From Alkalimarinus alittae (GTDB lineage Bacteria > Pseudomonadota > Gammaproteobacteria > Pseudomonadales > Oleiphilaceae), in NCBI RefSeq assembly GCF_026016465.1, contig NZ_CP100390.1, positions 3,516,501-3,580,500 of the forward strand: a DNA stretch of 64,000 nucleotides. The letters are read 5' to 3'. The notes beneath the pieces are model-generated. The model was not told where the DNA came from. It saw only the letters and a list, made by a program, of their open reading frames with translations, and made no database searches. Shown one piece after another: positions 50,435 through 59,365 of the stretch. Made by a program: the position numbers and the translations under genes. The stretch's first letter is position 1. Each line of letters opens with the position of its first letter.

Positions 50435-52210
50435 TCAACCCTTCACTCTGCCATTATCAGTTGAATTAGTTTGCTTTCTATCTAAAGAAAGCGTCCGCTG
50501 ATCTGCCATTAGAGGTAAATTATCAGGTGTAACATTTAACAAGCGCATTGCACCCGACATGACTCTTGAGAAAATTGGTGCCGCAACCTCCCCACCGTAA
50601 TACTCCTGACCTTGAGGCCCATCGATCACGACTACCGCGGCTACTCGTGGGTTATCAATCGGTGCAACCCCTGCAAACAAAGCCTTATACTGACTATCTT
50701 CATACCCATTACGCCCAACACTATGAACCGTGCCAGACTTTCCACCTACATCATAAGTAGCGACTCGAGCTCTTGTGCCTGTACCACCTTTTTCTACTAC
50801 CTTTTGCAGCATTAGGCGTACATTTTTGGCAACAACGGCATCCATCACCTTCTCTGCTGCGATATTACCTTCTGTTTTTATAAGGCTAACCGGAGGCTTC
50901 ATGCCATTATTACCCAAAACCATATACATCTGCGCTAATTGAAGTGCATTAACACTAACACCGTAACCATACGACATAGTGGCAACCTCTATGGGTCGCC
51001 ACTTAACTGGATTTCTTAATAAACCAATGCTTTCACCAGGAAAGCCCGTGCCTGTTGCCTGCCCAAACCCTAATCGGTAAAACATATCCCACACGACTTC
51101 TCCGCTGAGATCTAGCGCAATCTTACTAGTTCCAACGTTGCTTGATTTTGAGATGATCGTCGACAGATCAATAACACCGTAATCACGATGGTCTCTTATC
51201 GACTTACGCCCAACTCTAAAATAACCTGGCGTTGTATCTATTTTTGTCCCTGGCGAGTAATCACCTGTTTCTAATGCAGCCGCAATTGTAACCGGTTTTA
51301 CTGTCGAACCCGGTTCAAACACATCTGTAATGGCTCGGTTACGTAACGCCGAGGTCGAAAGTTTTGAACGGTTGTTAGGGTTATAAGAAGGCTGATTAAC
51401 CATCGCCAACACTTCACCCGTCGCCACATCAAGAATAACCATTGAACCTGCTTTTGCTCGATGCGCCATAACAGCCGCTTTAAGCTCTCGATAAGCGAGA
51501 TATTGAACGCGCATATCAAGGCTAAGACTTAACGATCTGCCGGGCTGAGCGTCGCGAACAAGATCTAAATTCTTAATCACCGACCCACGTCTATTTTTTA
51601 AAACACGCTTTTTACCTGGATGCCCAATAAGCCATTCGTCGTAAGCGAGCTCAACGCCTTCTTGCCCCATTTCATCGATATTGGTAAACCCTACAACGTG
51701 AGACGCAACCTCTCCTGCTGGGTAAAATCGCTTATATTCCCGGCGGCTATACACCCCCGGTAAATCTAAATCTGTAACGCGGGCCGCCTGAGCTGGCGAA
51801 ATCTTGCGTTTTAGATAAATAAACTCTCTCGACTTATTGCTATTAATTCTTTTAGTTAACCAGGTCTCACTTACTTCAAGCCTGTTGGCCAACTCGCGAA
51901 GACCCCTTGCGTCATACTGCATTTCTTGAGGGTTAGCCCACACAGTTTCAACCGGAGTGCTAACGGCTAAAGGCTCACCAAATCGGTCTGTGATCATGCC
52001 TCTATGAGCATCGATCTTCTCATGTCGAATAGTGCGTGCATCGCCTTGCCCTTTTAAAAACTGCTGATCTACTACTTGTAATTCTACCGCACGATACATG
52101 AGCACAATCACAGCAAAAGAAAGAACAGACACAACAAACCAGAACCGCCATACTGCGACCCCTTGCTCGTCATCTAACTGTTCATTTTTTGCGTCAATCT
52201 TGCCGCTCAT
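50435..52210 (-). CDS. ftsI: Septal transpeptidase FtsI (PBP3)
   Basis: FtsI cross-links septal peptidoglycan with FtsW. The 591-residue protein has a cytoplasmic start, one membrane helix at about 23-42 (WFVVSVLSFAVIVLMYRAV), a pedestal domain (AHRGMITDRFGEPLAVSTP) and the transpeptidase domain. Active-site motifs are S302-T-V-K, SSN (KSSNVGTSK) and KSGT (VGGKSGTVH). The stop lies next to the murE start, with overlap only if the TTG start of murE is used. Length and motifs match the family. Confidence 0.98.
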   Translation of the reverse strand: MSGKIDAKNEQLDDEQGVAVWRFWFVVSVLSFAVIVLMYRAVELQVVDQQFLKGQGDARTIRHEKIDAHRGMITDRFGEPLAVSTPVETVWANPQEMQYDARGLRELANRLEVSETWLTKRINSNKSREFIYLKRKISPAQAARVTDLDLPGVYSRREYKRFYPAGEVASHVVGFTNIDEMGQEGVELAYDEWLIGHPGKKRVLKNRRGSVIKNLDLVRDAQPGRSLSLSLDMRVQYLAYRELKAAVMAHRAKAGSMVILDVATGEVLAMVNQPSYNPNNRSKLSTSALRNRAITDVFEPGSTVKPVTIAAALETGDYSPGTKIDTTPGYFRVGRKSIRDHRDYGVIDLSTIISKSSNVGTSKIALDLSGEVVWDMFYRLGFGQATGTGFPGESIGLLRNPVKWRPIEVATMSYGYGVSVNALQLAQMYMVLGNNGMKPPVSLIKTEGNIAAEKVMDAVVAKNVRLMLQKVVEKGGTGTRARVATYDVGGKSGTVHSVGRNGYEDSQYKALFAGVAPIDNPRVAAVVVIDGPQGQEYYGGEVAAPIFSRVMSGAMRLLNVTPDNLPLMADQRTLSLDRKQTNSTDNGRVKG

Positions 52211-52260
52211 TTTTTATTTCCCTTAAAGGGCGTCCGTCTATTCTTATTGTCAATCGCCGA

Positions 52261-52581
52261 TTACTTAATGACGATAATGTCTGCTGCTTCTGGAATTTTC
52301 ATATCCAATTTAGTAATGGCTACATGCTCTATTCTTCCATGTGCGCTCCATGCGCTTTGTTCAAGGAGCAACTGGCTCCACTCCATTTCGTATGCATCTC
52401 TCTCCGACTGCAACACCGATAACTCAGTAAACAGCTGACGATTAAGGTGCGAAGCATAAATCACCCCAACCGCACTCGCGATTAACGCAATGCACATAAA
52501 AAATGTTATTACTGACGATTTTCCTAGCAATGCGCCTGATATCGCCTTGAAGAAAAGCCACCAATCTTTCAGTGCATTCAA
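52261..52581 (-). CDS. ftsL: Cell division protein FtsL
   Basis: FtsL forms a complex with FtsB and FtsQ and activates FtsWI. The 106-residue protein has a cytoplasmic start, one membrane helix at about 22-43 ([22 protein letters not shown]) and a periplasmic coiled coil ([23 protein letters not shown]), as expected. Sequence is poorly conserved in this family, so identity rests on size, topology and its place between rsmH (four-base overlap) and ftsI (50 bases). Confidence 0.94.
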   Translation of the reverse strand: MNALKDWWLFFKAISGALLGKSSVITFFMCIALIASAVGVIYASHLNRQLFTELSVLQSERDAYEMEWSQLLLEQSAWSAHGRIEHVAITKLDMKIPEAADIIVIK

Positions 52582-53546
52582 CCAAGCTTCTCCATCACTC
52601 GCATTACCGCACTTCGAGACCTAACATTACGCTCAACCTCTTGTTTACTTGGTTTAATTGCCTTACCCACTAGTGCAAAGTGCCGTTCAATTTGATCTTC
52701 TCTTACAGGCACGCCAGCCGGTGGCTCATTACCTTTTACTTTATTTCTCATAAAGCGTTTAACCATACGATCTTCAAGAGAGTGAAAACTAATTACCACT
52801 AATCGACCACCTGGTTTAAGCGCTTCTGCTGCTGTTTCTAGCACTTCTTCTAAGTCAGTTAACTCGTCGTTCACTTTGATACGAATAGCTTGAAAGGCTC
52901 TTGTTGCTGGGTTTTTGCCTTTTTCCCATGCGGGGTTTGCTTCAGCTACAATTTTTTGTAATTTCGCAGTCGTATCAATCACACCTTTGTCGCGCGCCTC
53001 TACAATTGCACCTGCAATCCGTTTAGCAAAACGCTCTTCGCCGTACTCTTTAAGTACCGTTATAATTTCTTTTACATCTGCACAGGCAATCCACTGCTGT
53101 GCACTTAGCCCCTTTTCAGGATTCATTCTCATATCAAGAGGGCCGTCGTTAAGAAAACTAAACCCTCTACTGGCATCATCAATCTGCGGGGATGACACAC
53201 CTAAATCTAATAAAATACCGGTTACGCCTTCCCAACCCTGCTCTTTAGCGGCGTCATCTAATTCTTTAAATGAACCGTGATGAATTGAAAAACGCGCATC
53301 TTCTTTTTTCAGCGCTTCACCGGATAAAATAGCCTCTGGATCTTTATCTACGCCTAATAGCCGCCCTTCTTCGGTAAGCTCACCAAGAATTTTTCGGCTA
53401 TGGCCTCCGCGACCAAAAGTGCCATCAATATAGACACCTGACTTATCTTTAACGAGCTCAGCGACTGCCTCTTCTAACAAAACAGTTAAATGCGCCACAC
53501 CGGAGCCGTTTTCTGAGCCTGATTCAATATCTACACTTGTTGCCAC
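52578..53546 (-). CDS. rsmH: 16S rRNA m4C1402 methyltransferase RsmH
   Basis: RsmH (MraW) methylates N4 of C1402 in 16S rRNA; RsmI, also in this window, methylates the ribose of the same nucleotide. The 322-residue product has the SAM motif [43 protein letters not shown], and [20 protein letters not shown] with [16 protein letters not shown]. It follows mraZ by 37 bases and overlaps ftsL by four. Confidence 0.98.
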   Translation of the reverse strand: MATSVDIESGSENGSGVAHLTVLLEEAVAELVKDKSGVYIDGTFGRGGHSRKILGELTEEGRLLGVDKDPEAILSGEALKKEDARFSIHHGSFKELDDAAKEQGWEGVTGILLDLGVSSPQIDDASRGFSFLNDGPLDMRMNPEKGLSAQQWIACADVKEIITVLKEYGEERFAKRIAGAIVEARDKGVIDTTAKLQKIVAEANPAWEKGKNPATRAFQAIRIKVNDELTDLEEVLETAAEALKPGGRLVVISFHSLEDRMVKRFMRNKVKGNEPPAGVPVREDQIERHFALVGKAIKPSKQEVERNVRSRSAVMRVMEKLG

Positions 53547-53583
53547 AATAAACCCGTCATTAAATGAAGCTTCAGTTAAAATT

Positions 53584-54024
53584 CTATAAAGATAAGTTGT
53601 TCATTTCTTCTGGCATAAACCCATCATCAGGTTCGTCCAACATGTCGTTCCAGCTTTGCTCACTCCAAAGCTCTGCTTTATCGCCCAACCCGACAAGCAT
53701 TACTTTTTTATCTAAGTTTGCAAAAGCTCTAAGCGTTGGCGGTAGCAGCAACCGGCCATTACCATCCATTTCTAGTTCACTCGCATTACCCAGCACTAAG
53801 CGCTGCATACGCCTTACTTTTGGATTGCTGTTAGGCAGATCTTCAAGCGTCTTCTTTACTTCTTTCCATTGAGGCTCAGGGTATACAAATAAACACCGCT
53901 CATATGGACTTGCAGTAACAACCAAACGTCCATCACAGGCGTCAGCAAGCATTTCACGATACCGGCTAGGTACCGCAACACGCCCTTTTACATCCAAATT
54001 TATGGATTGGCTGCCCTGAAACAC
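53584..54024 (-). CDS. mraZ: Transcriptional regulator MraZ
   Basis: MraZ is a DNA-binding ring protein that represses its own dcw promoter. The 146-residue product has two SpoVT/AbrB-like halves, each with the family motif: [17 protein letters not shown] near the start and [20 protein letters not shown] in the second half. It starts the cluster that ends at lpxC. Its promoter and a five-copy operator lie just upstream (see 54075-54145). The protein ends before rsmH with a 37-base gap. Confidence 0.98.
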   Translation of the reverse strand: MFQGSQSINLDVKGRVAVPSRYREMLADACDGRLVVTASPYERCLFVYPEPQWKEVKKTLEDLPNSNPKVRRMQRLVLGNASELEMDGNGRLLLPPTLRAFANLDKKVMLVGLGDKAELWSEQSWNDMLDEPDDGFMPEEMNNLSL

Positions 54025-54074
54025 GTTTTTCGTCCTCTAAAATCGTAGGTTTTGGTGAGTTTTTTCTAAAAACA

Positions 54075-54118
54075 CCACAAAAACACACTTTTTTCCACTT
54101 TTCACCACTATCACACAC
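54075..54118 (-). promoter_or_regulatory. MraZ-type operator: five GTG(G/T) repeats at 10-bp spacing
   Basis: Read on the minus strand, GTGT, GTGG, GTGG, GTGT and GTGG begin at 54118, 54108, 54098, 54088 and 54078, each 10 bases from the next. MraZ is known to bind tandem 10-bp-period boxes (TGGG-type in Escherichia coli, AAAGTG-type in mycoplasmas). The array begins in the -10 element and runs into the start of the transcript. Confidence 0.8.
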
Positions 54119-54145
54119 TATAGGAATTGAGACAAAACAATGCAA
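54117..54145 (-). promoter_or_regulatory. sigma-70 promoter of the mra/dcw cluster
   Basis: On the minus strand TTGCAT (54145-54140), 17 bases, TATAGT (54122-54117). Transcription would begin within the MraZ repeats, leaving a leader of about 85 bases before mraZ. Confidence 0.7.
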
Positions 54146-54350
54146 GATAAAATAGAGATATAAAGAAGGAAGATTTGGCTAAAAAGCCCATCAGTTAACG
54201 CTTTAGGGAGGTTGTTAGAGGGTTAATCGAAGCAATTAGCGCTTATAATCACAGAGATACAGATAACTCTTAAGAAACCACTTTAAGTTTAAGAATATTT
54301 GGCTATAAAAACAGGAAGCTAATTTGAAAAAGATGAGAATAAAGAAGAAT

Positions 54351-54698
54351 TGAGTTCGCCGATAAGCCGGGTTCTGTCGTGGACAGTCATTCATCTGGGA
54401 TATGCGTCACCGCATACCTCAAGCAACCTACCCGGATCCAGTGCGGGTCACACCAATGGATCCCTATTTGGTCTTGCTCCGAGTGGGGTTTACCATCGCC
54501 ATGAACTGTTGCCAGTCATGCGGTGCGCTCTTACCGCACCATTTCACCCTTACCGTCAGCCGAAGCTGCTTAGGCGGTATACTCTCTGCTGCACTGGCCG
54601 TAGGCTCGCGCCCCCCAGGTGTTACCTGGCACTCTACCCTTTGGAGCCCGGACTTTCCTCCACCTATTTACATAGATAGCGACTGCCTGGCGAACTCA
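54351..54698 (-). ncRNA. rnpB: RNase P RNA (bacterial type A)
   Basis: RNase P RNA cuts the 5' leader of tRNA precursors, with the RnpA protein. The minus strand contains the universal segments GAGGAAAGTCCGGGCTCC near the 5' end (about 54660-54642) and ACAGAACCCGGCTTATCGG near the 3' end (about 54376-54358), plus the internal AAGGGTGAAA and GAGCAAGACCAAATAGG elements seen in gammaproteobacterial rnpB. The ends pair as helix P1: GAGTTCGCC (54697-54689) with GGCGAACTC (54360-54352). Length of about 348 bases is right for type A. Apparent open frames here on the plus strand are not genes. Confidence 0.97.
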
Positions 54699-54704
54699 GA
54701 CGAC

Positions 54705-54733
54705 AAGATACCCTGATCACCTCAGTTGGGCAA
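54705..54733 (-). promoter_or_regulatory. sigma-70 promoter of rnpB
   Basis: On the minus strand TTGCCC (54733-54728), 17 bases, TATCTT (54710-54705), then 7 bases to the first base of helix P1. Position fits the RNA start exactly. A run of nine C (plus strand, 54767-54775) lies upstream. Confidence 0.65.
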
Positions 54734-54786
54734 GAAATTTTCACCCTATGTGAGAGTATCTTTTTACCCCCCCCCACTCAAGCCAC

Positions 54787-55650
54787 TTAGCCATCAACCT
54801 TACTGCCTGCTCGCCCCTGCTTCTCAAGCGCGCGCTGATATAAATCTTTTTTGTTTCCACCCACCAGCTCAGACACTATTTTGCTCGCTTTCTTTATTGG
54901 CATTTCTGCCATAAGCAAGGTGAGCATTTTATCCTGCTCTATCGTTGACACATCGGGACTCTCGACCACACCCTCCAACAGCAGAACAAATTCACCTTTT
55001 TGCTGATTGAGGTCGCCATCCACCCATTCACGCAACGCACCTAGCGAATCTCCTTTGATGGTTTCGAAGGTCTTAGTCAACTCCCTTGCGATAACCAAAT
55101 AGCGCTCAGAGCCATATACCTCATCCATTGCCTCCAAGGTATCCACGATTCGGTGAGGCGACTCATAAAAAATAACCGTACGCGTCTCATACAAAAACGC
55201 TTCTAAGCGTTTTATTTTACCACCCTGCTTGGCGGGCAAAAAACCTTCAAATACGAATCGGTCTGAAGGCAACCCAGAGACACTCAACGCAGTAACAACT
55301 GCAGAAACACCTGGAATGGGCACCACTCTTACCCCTTGCTCTCTCGCTAGCTTAACTAAAAAGTATCCTGGGTCTGATATAAGAGGTGTACCGGCATCTG
55401 AAACTAAAGCAATACTTTTACCCTCTTTGATTTTATCAATCAACGCTTGAGACTTATCTCTTTCGTTATGCTCATGCAGCGCCATCATTCGGGCTGTCAC
55501 GCCAAGGTGGTTCATCAACCTCTGACTGTGCCTAGTATCTTCGGCCGCAATAAAGTCTACCTTCTTTAGTATTTCAACCGCCCTTAACGTAATATCATCT
55601 AAATTACCGATGGGCGTTGCCACAATATACAAACTTGCTTCTGTATTCAC
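54787..55650 (-). CDS. rsmI: 16S rRNA 2'-O-ribose C1402 methyltransferase RsmI
   Basis: RsmI methylates the ribose of C1402 in 16S rRNA, the partner modification to that of RsmH. The 287-residue product begins with SLYIVATPIGNLDDITLRA and has DFIAAEDTRHSQRLMNH, ALVSDAGTPLISDPGYFLV, and GFLPAKQGGKIKRLE with VIFYESPHRIVDTL, all family hallmarks of tetrapyrrole-methylase-like folds. It is divergent from lpoA, an arrangement conserved in gammaproteobacteria, and lies upstream of rnpB on the same strand. Confidence 0.97.
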   Translation of the reverse strand: MNTEASLYIVATPIGNLDDITLRAVEILKKVDFIAAEDTRHSQRLMNHLGVTARMMALHEHNERDKSQALIDKIKEGKSIALVSDAGTPLISDPGYFLVKLAREQGVRVVPIPGVSAVVTALSVSGLPSDRFVFEGFLPAKQGGKIKRLEAFLYETRTVIFYESPHRIVDTLEAMDEVYGSERYLVIARELTKTFETIKGDSLGALREWVDGDLNQQKGEFVLLLEGVVESPDVSTIEQDKMLTLLMAEMPIKKASKIVSELVGGNKKDLYQRALEKQGRAGSKVDG

Positions 55651-55836
55651 CGAATGCCTTCCAATACCATTTACTTTATTTAGAAGTCTTCAGAGAAACA
55701 AAAGACCTCCCAAAATAATCAATTTTTATCAATCAATCGACCACACGCCAAGCGTTATTTGTTATTCTACAGGATTATCCTAACAACATCTGTCCAACCT
55801 TAGAGACAGGTAGTATTTAACGGTTATCATTTGACT

Positions 55837-57657
55837 ATGCACAATTTTATAAAAGCCGGACTCATACTTCTCACTATTTTTTCTGTCGGGTGCGCAACGA
55901 CCCCCTTAGAAGAGAGTCAAGAGGCTTCCAGAAAAATTGCTGATGAAGATTTTTCATCTATAACATCACTACTTAAACAAGCGGCCAATGCAGCAGATCC
56001 CATCACTAGAGCTAAATTCCAACTACAAGCTGCAGAAGCATTCCGTCAAAATGACGACCGAGCACAAGCTCAAACACTCTTACAAACAGTAGATTACCCT
56101 GTGTTGCCTCAAGACATGAAGGAGCAATACATCCTTATCGCCCTTTCTATGTCAGTACAAGATGCAAACATAGAACAAACAACACTACTGCTCACCAACA
56201 TTCCTGACCATTTCTTTCAACAAGTACCGCCTGACATTCAACGCCAAGCAGGTGAGTTAAAAGCCCAAGGATACGATTTAACTAAGCAATACTTTTTTGC
56301 AGCAAAAGAACGCATTAATAACTCAGCATTTTTTTCAGGTGATGAGTACTGGAGTAATCACGAACGAATTTGGCAATCTTTAAGTAAAGCTCAAACTTCG
56401 GAGTTGAGCCAACAACAAGCAGGCGCAAACAATTACGAACTGAAAGGATGGCTACAGCTTGCAACAGGTATTAAACAAAATCAAATCAGTCTTGAGCAAC
56501 AACTTTCCAGCCTATCCGAGTGGCTTGCTCAATGGCCAGAGCACCCGGCTGCATTAAAGCTACCGGAGGAACTTGAACTGTTATCAACACTCCCAGACAG
56601 GCGACCCGACAGTATAGCTCTCGCACTCCCTTTAACAGGCCCTCTAGCTAAGGCCGGAGAAGCTATCCGCGATGGTTTTTTAGCGACATATTACGCCGAC
56701 AAATATCACACAACTAGCAATACAGAAATAACACTTTATGACACAAACCAGCGAAGCTTTAATGAAGTGTACCAAGAGATTCTAAGCAACGCGCCAGACT
56801 TAATAATAGGCCCTTTAGACAAAGGGTCTTTAATGGCACTCGAAAAAATAGGGGCTCTGACAACACCTGTACTTGCTTTAAACTATCTTAATGACGATGC
56901 AATCGCACCCTTACAACTTTATCAGTTTGGACTATCTGCTGAAGACGAAGCTCGTCAGCTCGTTAATAAAATATGGTCTACCGGCGCTCGACAAGTCATT
57001 ACTGTAATGCCCGAGACTGATTGGGGTCAGCGCATTTATGACGCATTTTCTAAAGAATGGCTAAGTCGAAATGGCGAAATTGTAGACAGCGCTTTCTTCA
57101 CCACAGATAAACTATCTAGCGTGGTTGAAAGTTTACTAGCCGTCGATAAAAGCAAGCAAAGAGCAAGGCAGGTTAGAAACACGGTAGTCGAGTCACTTGA
57201 GTTCACACCAAGACGACGCCAAGATATCGATGCCATTGTTCTCATTTCAAAACCCGAAACAGCTAGGCAATTAAAACCTCTATTCTCGTTTCATTATGCG
57301 AGCGACATCCCGATTTATTCAACCTCTCATATATACTCTGGCACGCCATCACCACAAAAGGATAACGACTTAAACGGCATCAAGTTTATTGAAACGCCAT
57401 GGGTACTAAGCCAAACCAACGCCATCAAGCATCAAGTACATAAGTTAATGCCGCGACGCGCCCAGTACTATGATCGCCTGTTTGCATTAGGCTCTGACGC
57501 TTATACACTAGCCCCTCGCCTTATCTTGCTAGAACGAATTGAAGGCAGCCAAGTAAATGGTCAAACAGGCTTATTAACAATGAATGAGAAAAAACAAATC
57601 ATAAGGACGCTTGACTGGGCTCGCTTTGTTCGCGGAGAAGCTAGAGCGGAAAGATAA
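55837..57657 (+). CDS. lpoA: Penicillin-binding protein activator LpoA
   Basis: LpoA is an outer-membrane lipoprotein that spans the periplasm and activates PBP1A. The 606-residue product has a signal peptide ending in a lipobox (FSVGC, Cys19; the -3 residue is Ser, slightly unusual), an N-terminal helical TPR-like domain (about 30-250) and a C-terminal periplasmic-binding-protein-like domain (from about 255: PDSIALALPLTGPLAKAGEAIRDGFLA). The YraM/LpoA order rsmI-lpoA-yraN-diaA is conserved. I use the ATG at 55837; a TTG at 55831 is possible and neither has a strong ribosome site. Confidence 0.93.
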   Translation: MHNFIKAGLILLTIFSVGCATTPLEESQEASRKIADEDFSSITSLLKQAANAADPITRAKFQLQAAEAFRQNDDRAQAQTLLQTVDYPVLPQDMKEQYILIALSMSVQDANIEQTTLLLTNIPDHFFQQVPPDIQRQAGELKAQGYDLTKQYFFAAKERINNSAFFSGDEYWSNHERIWQSLSKAQTSELSQQQAGANNYELKGWLQLATGIKQNQISLEQQLSSLSEWLAQWPEHPAALKLPEELELLSTLPDRRPDSIALALPLTGPLAKAGEAIRDGFLATYYADKYHTTSNTEITLYDTNQRSFNEVYQEILSNAPDLIIGPLDKGSLMALEKIGALTTPVLALNYLNDDAIAPLQLYQFGLSAEDEARQLVNKIWSTGARQVITVMPETDWGQRIYDAFSKEWLSRNGEIVDSAFFTTDKLSSVVESLLAVDKSKQRARQVRNTVVESLEFTPRRRQDIDAIVLISKPETARQLKPLFSFHYASDIPIYSTSHIYSGTPSPQKDNDLNGIKFIETPWVLSQTNAIKHQVHKLMPRRAQYYDRLFALGSDAYTLAPRLILLERIEGSQVNGQTGLLTMNEKKQIIRTLDWARFVRGEARAER

Positions 57658-57690
57658 ACCATACAACGCAACACTCTCAAGGATGAGATA

Positions 57691-58056
57691 ATGAGCAACA
57701 CGACTGAACAAGGGTCCTTCTATGAGGAGATGGCGCACCGCTACCTTCAAAAACAAGGACTCACACTACTAGAAAAGAACTTTCGCCATAGACAAGGTGA
57801 AATTGATCTTATTATGCGCCACGACAACACGCTTGTTTTTGTTGAAGTCAGGTACCGAAAGCAAGACTTTTTCGGATCTGCTGAAGAAAGCATTACCTAC
57901 AGAAAACAGCAAAGTATCATTTCGACTGCAAATTACTTTCTCATGAAAAAGAAACTATGGGATACCTCATGCCGTTTTGACGCAATTACAATTAAACCGT
58001 CAAAGAGGCCTTTTCAGTCACATGATATCAATTGGATTGTTTCTGCCTTCTGTTAA
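57691..58056 (+). CDS. yraN: YraN family protein (UPF0102, nuclease-like fold)
   Basis: The 121-residue product matches the UPF0102 family: FYEEMAHRYLQKQGLTLLEKNFRHRQGEIDLI and LVFVEVRYRKQDFFG. GEIDLI and VEVRYR are the acidic and lysine/arginine positions of a PD-(D/E)XK-like nuclease fold, but cleavage has not been shown for the family. AAGGA lies 7 bases before the ATG. It follows lpoA by 33 bases, the usual neighbour. Confidence 0.93.
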   Translation: MSNTTEQGSFYEEMAHRYLQKQGLTLLEKNFRHRQGEIDLIMRHDNTLVFVEVRYRKQDFFGSAEESITYRKQQSIISTANYFLMKKKLWDTSCRFDAITIKPSKRPFQSHDINWIVSAFC

Positions 58057-58163
58057 GGTACATTAAATGACCCCTTAGGCCTCCAATACTTAACAACTAG
58101 CCTGCCAAGGCAATAAAGCGGCTAAGTTTTATAAAAAATTAGAGCGATTAATAGAGAAATAGA

Positions 58164-58754
58164 ATGCATCCTGAAGATACCGCTAGAAGAATAATTTGCG
58201 ACAGCATAGATTCACTGACCGACATACTGGAAACATTACCCCAGAATGTAACCGCAGCAAGTCAAGTAATGGTCAACTGCTTACTAAATGATGGGAAGGT
58301 TGTCGTATGCGCTAACGGAAACAGCGCACCATTAGCTAGCTTTTTAACAACCAGCCTTATGAATAGACACGAGCACGAAAGACCTGGGCTTCCAGCTATC
58401 AACCTTTCATCAAACATTTCAACCATCACCGCAATCTCGCGCGACTCTAACTACAACGATATCTTCTCCAAACAGATACGTGCGATAGGCCAAGCGAAAG
58501 ATACATTAATTGTTTTAACAGAAGACGGAAATTGCGCCAGCGCCATACAGGCCATTCAAGCGGCACACGATAAAGAAATGAAGATCGTTGCCTTAACAGG
58601 CGTAGATGGAGGCCACCTATCCTCACTACTTCAACCTGAAGACGTTGAAGTTAGGATTACATCCAATTCAGGCGCTAGGATTCAGGAAGGACATCTACTA
58701 GCGATTAACACAATATGCTCGCTTATAGATCAGCAAATATTTGGCGTGGGATAG
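58164..58754 (+). CDS. diaA: DnaA initiator-associating protein DiaA (SIS domain)
   Basis: DiaA is a tetrameric SIS-domain protein that helps DnaA assemble at oriC. The 196-residue product is like sedoheptulose-phosphate isomerase GmhA (VVVCANGNSAPLASFLTTSL, ERPGLPAINLS, ALTGVDGGHLSSLLQPEDVEVRI), but the two GmhA catalytic positions are changed: the glutamate region is Thr/Ser (F60-L-T-T-S64) and the late histidine is N182 (LLAINTICSLID). Escherichia coli DiaA has the same kind of change, so DiaA, not an isomerase, is the better call. It lies in the rsmI-lpoA-yraN-diaA run; the dolP gene that often follows is missing here. Confidence 0.87.
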   Translation: MHPEDTARRIICDSIDSLTDILETLPQNVTAASQVMVNCLLNDGKVVVCANGNSAPLASFLTTSLMNRHEHERPGLPAINLSSNISTITAISRDSNYNDIFSKQIRAIGQAKDTLIVLTEDGNCASAIQAIQAAHDKEMKIVALTGVDGGHLSSLLQPEDVEVRITSNSGARIQEGHLLAINTICSLIDQQIFGVG

Positions 58755-58799
58755 GTAGAACTTTACACTTTTAGCATTATCACAGTAAAACCAAAGCAA

Positions 58800-58828
58800 G
58801 CAGCTGCACCCTAAAAGCGTGCAACTGC
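58800..58828. terminator. Possible terminator between diaA and sspB
   Basis: GCAGCTGCAC (58800-58809) and GTGCAACTGC (58819-58828) pair with one mismatch around a 9-base loop, between the convergent genes. No clear T-run follows on either strand, so it may be only partly effective. Confidence 0.4.
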
Positions 58829-58840
58829 TATACCCTTACA

Positions 58841-59227
58841 CTACTTCACAACCTTCAATGAAGGCTTGGTTGACTTCTCTTTTTTAACGTCAGCAGGCCC
58901 CTCTGGGTCCGGCACCCCAGGCTCAGAACCAAACACCATCCCCTGACCGTTCTCTTTCGCATAAATAGCCATGATAGCGATAAAAGGAACATATATCTGC
59001 ATAGGTACTCCGCCAAAACGAGCACTAAACATCACCGCTTCATTATCAATAGTCAGCCCAACAACTGCAGTAGGACAGATATTCAAGACAATTTGACCGT
59101 CAGTTACGAACTCTCTAGGCACTTCTACACCCGCTATACCCGCATCAACAACTAGGTAAGGGGTCATACCATTATCAAGAATCCACTCATTGAGAGCTCT
59201 TATTAAATAAGGACGACTTGGCGTCAT
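58841..59227 (-). CDS. sspB: ClpXP protease specificity-enhancing factor SspB
   Basis: SspB delivers ssrA-tagged and other proteins to ClpXP. The 128-residue product begins MTPSRPYLIRALNEWILDN, has the peptide-binding groove segment YLVVDAGIAGVEVPREFVTDGQIVLNI, SARFGGVPMQIYVPFIAIMAIYA, and a flexible tail ending in a ClpX-binding segment (KPSLKVVK). I chose 59227 since GGAG lies 7 bases upstream; in-frame codons reach 59251. It follows sspA with a terminator between, so expression may come partly from its own promoter. Confidence 0.95.
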   Translation of the reverse strand: MTPSRPYLIRALNEWILDNGMTPYLVVDAGIAGVEVPREFVTDGQIVLNICPTAVVGLTIDNEAVMFSARFGGVPMQIYVPFIAIMAIYAKENGQGMVFGSEPGVPDPEGPADVKKEKSTKPSLKVVK

Positions 59228-59320
59228 TATATTTCTCCACAAACAGTGCAATACGAATAATTAGACTGATATTAACGATTAATCTGAACCAACTAAAGAA
59301 GATATAAAATCAACTCAAAG

Positions 59321-59346
59321 AAAAAGGGATGCGAACATCCCTTTTT
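59321..59346 (-). terminator. Terminator of sspA
   Basis: On the minus strand a GGGATG/CATCCC stem (11 bp with flanking A/T) has a TTCG loop and is followed by TTTTTCTTT. It lies 20 bases past sspA and before sspB. Confidence 0.85.
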
Positions 59347-59365
59347 AGCATGCTTCTTTAAAACA

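Larger units (their letters stand above)
54025..54350. other. mraZ upstream region (326 bp)
   Basis: Between rnpB and mraZ. The part next to mraZ holds its promoter and operator; the rest is AT-rich with no convincing gene. A small stem GGCT/AGCC with A-rich loop lies near 54177. The T-rich stretch just after rnpB on the minus strand may help its 3' end form, with no strong hairpin. Confidence 0.5.

Noticed and set aside
54350-54716. Two plus-strand open frames of over 100 codons
   Set aside because: They lie on the antisense strand of RNase P RNA, whose conserved blocks and P1 helix are clear.
58164-58754. Naming the SIS protein phosphoheptose isomerase GmhA
   Set aside because: Both catalytic positions are changed, and the neighbours fit DiaA.
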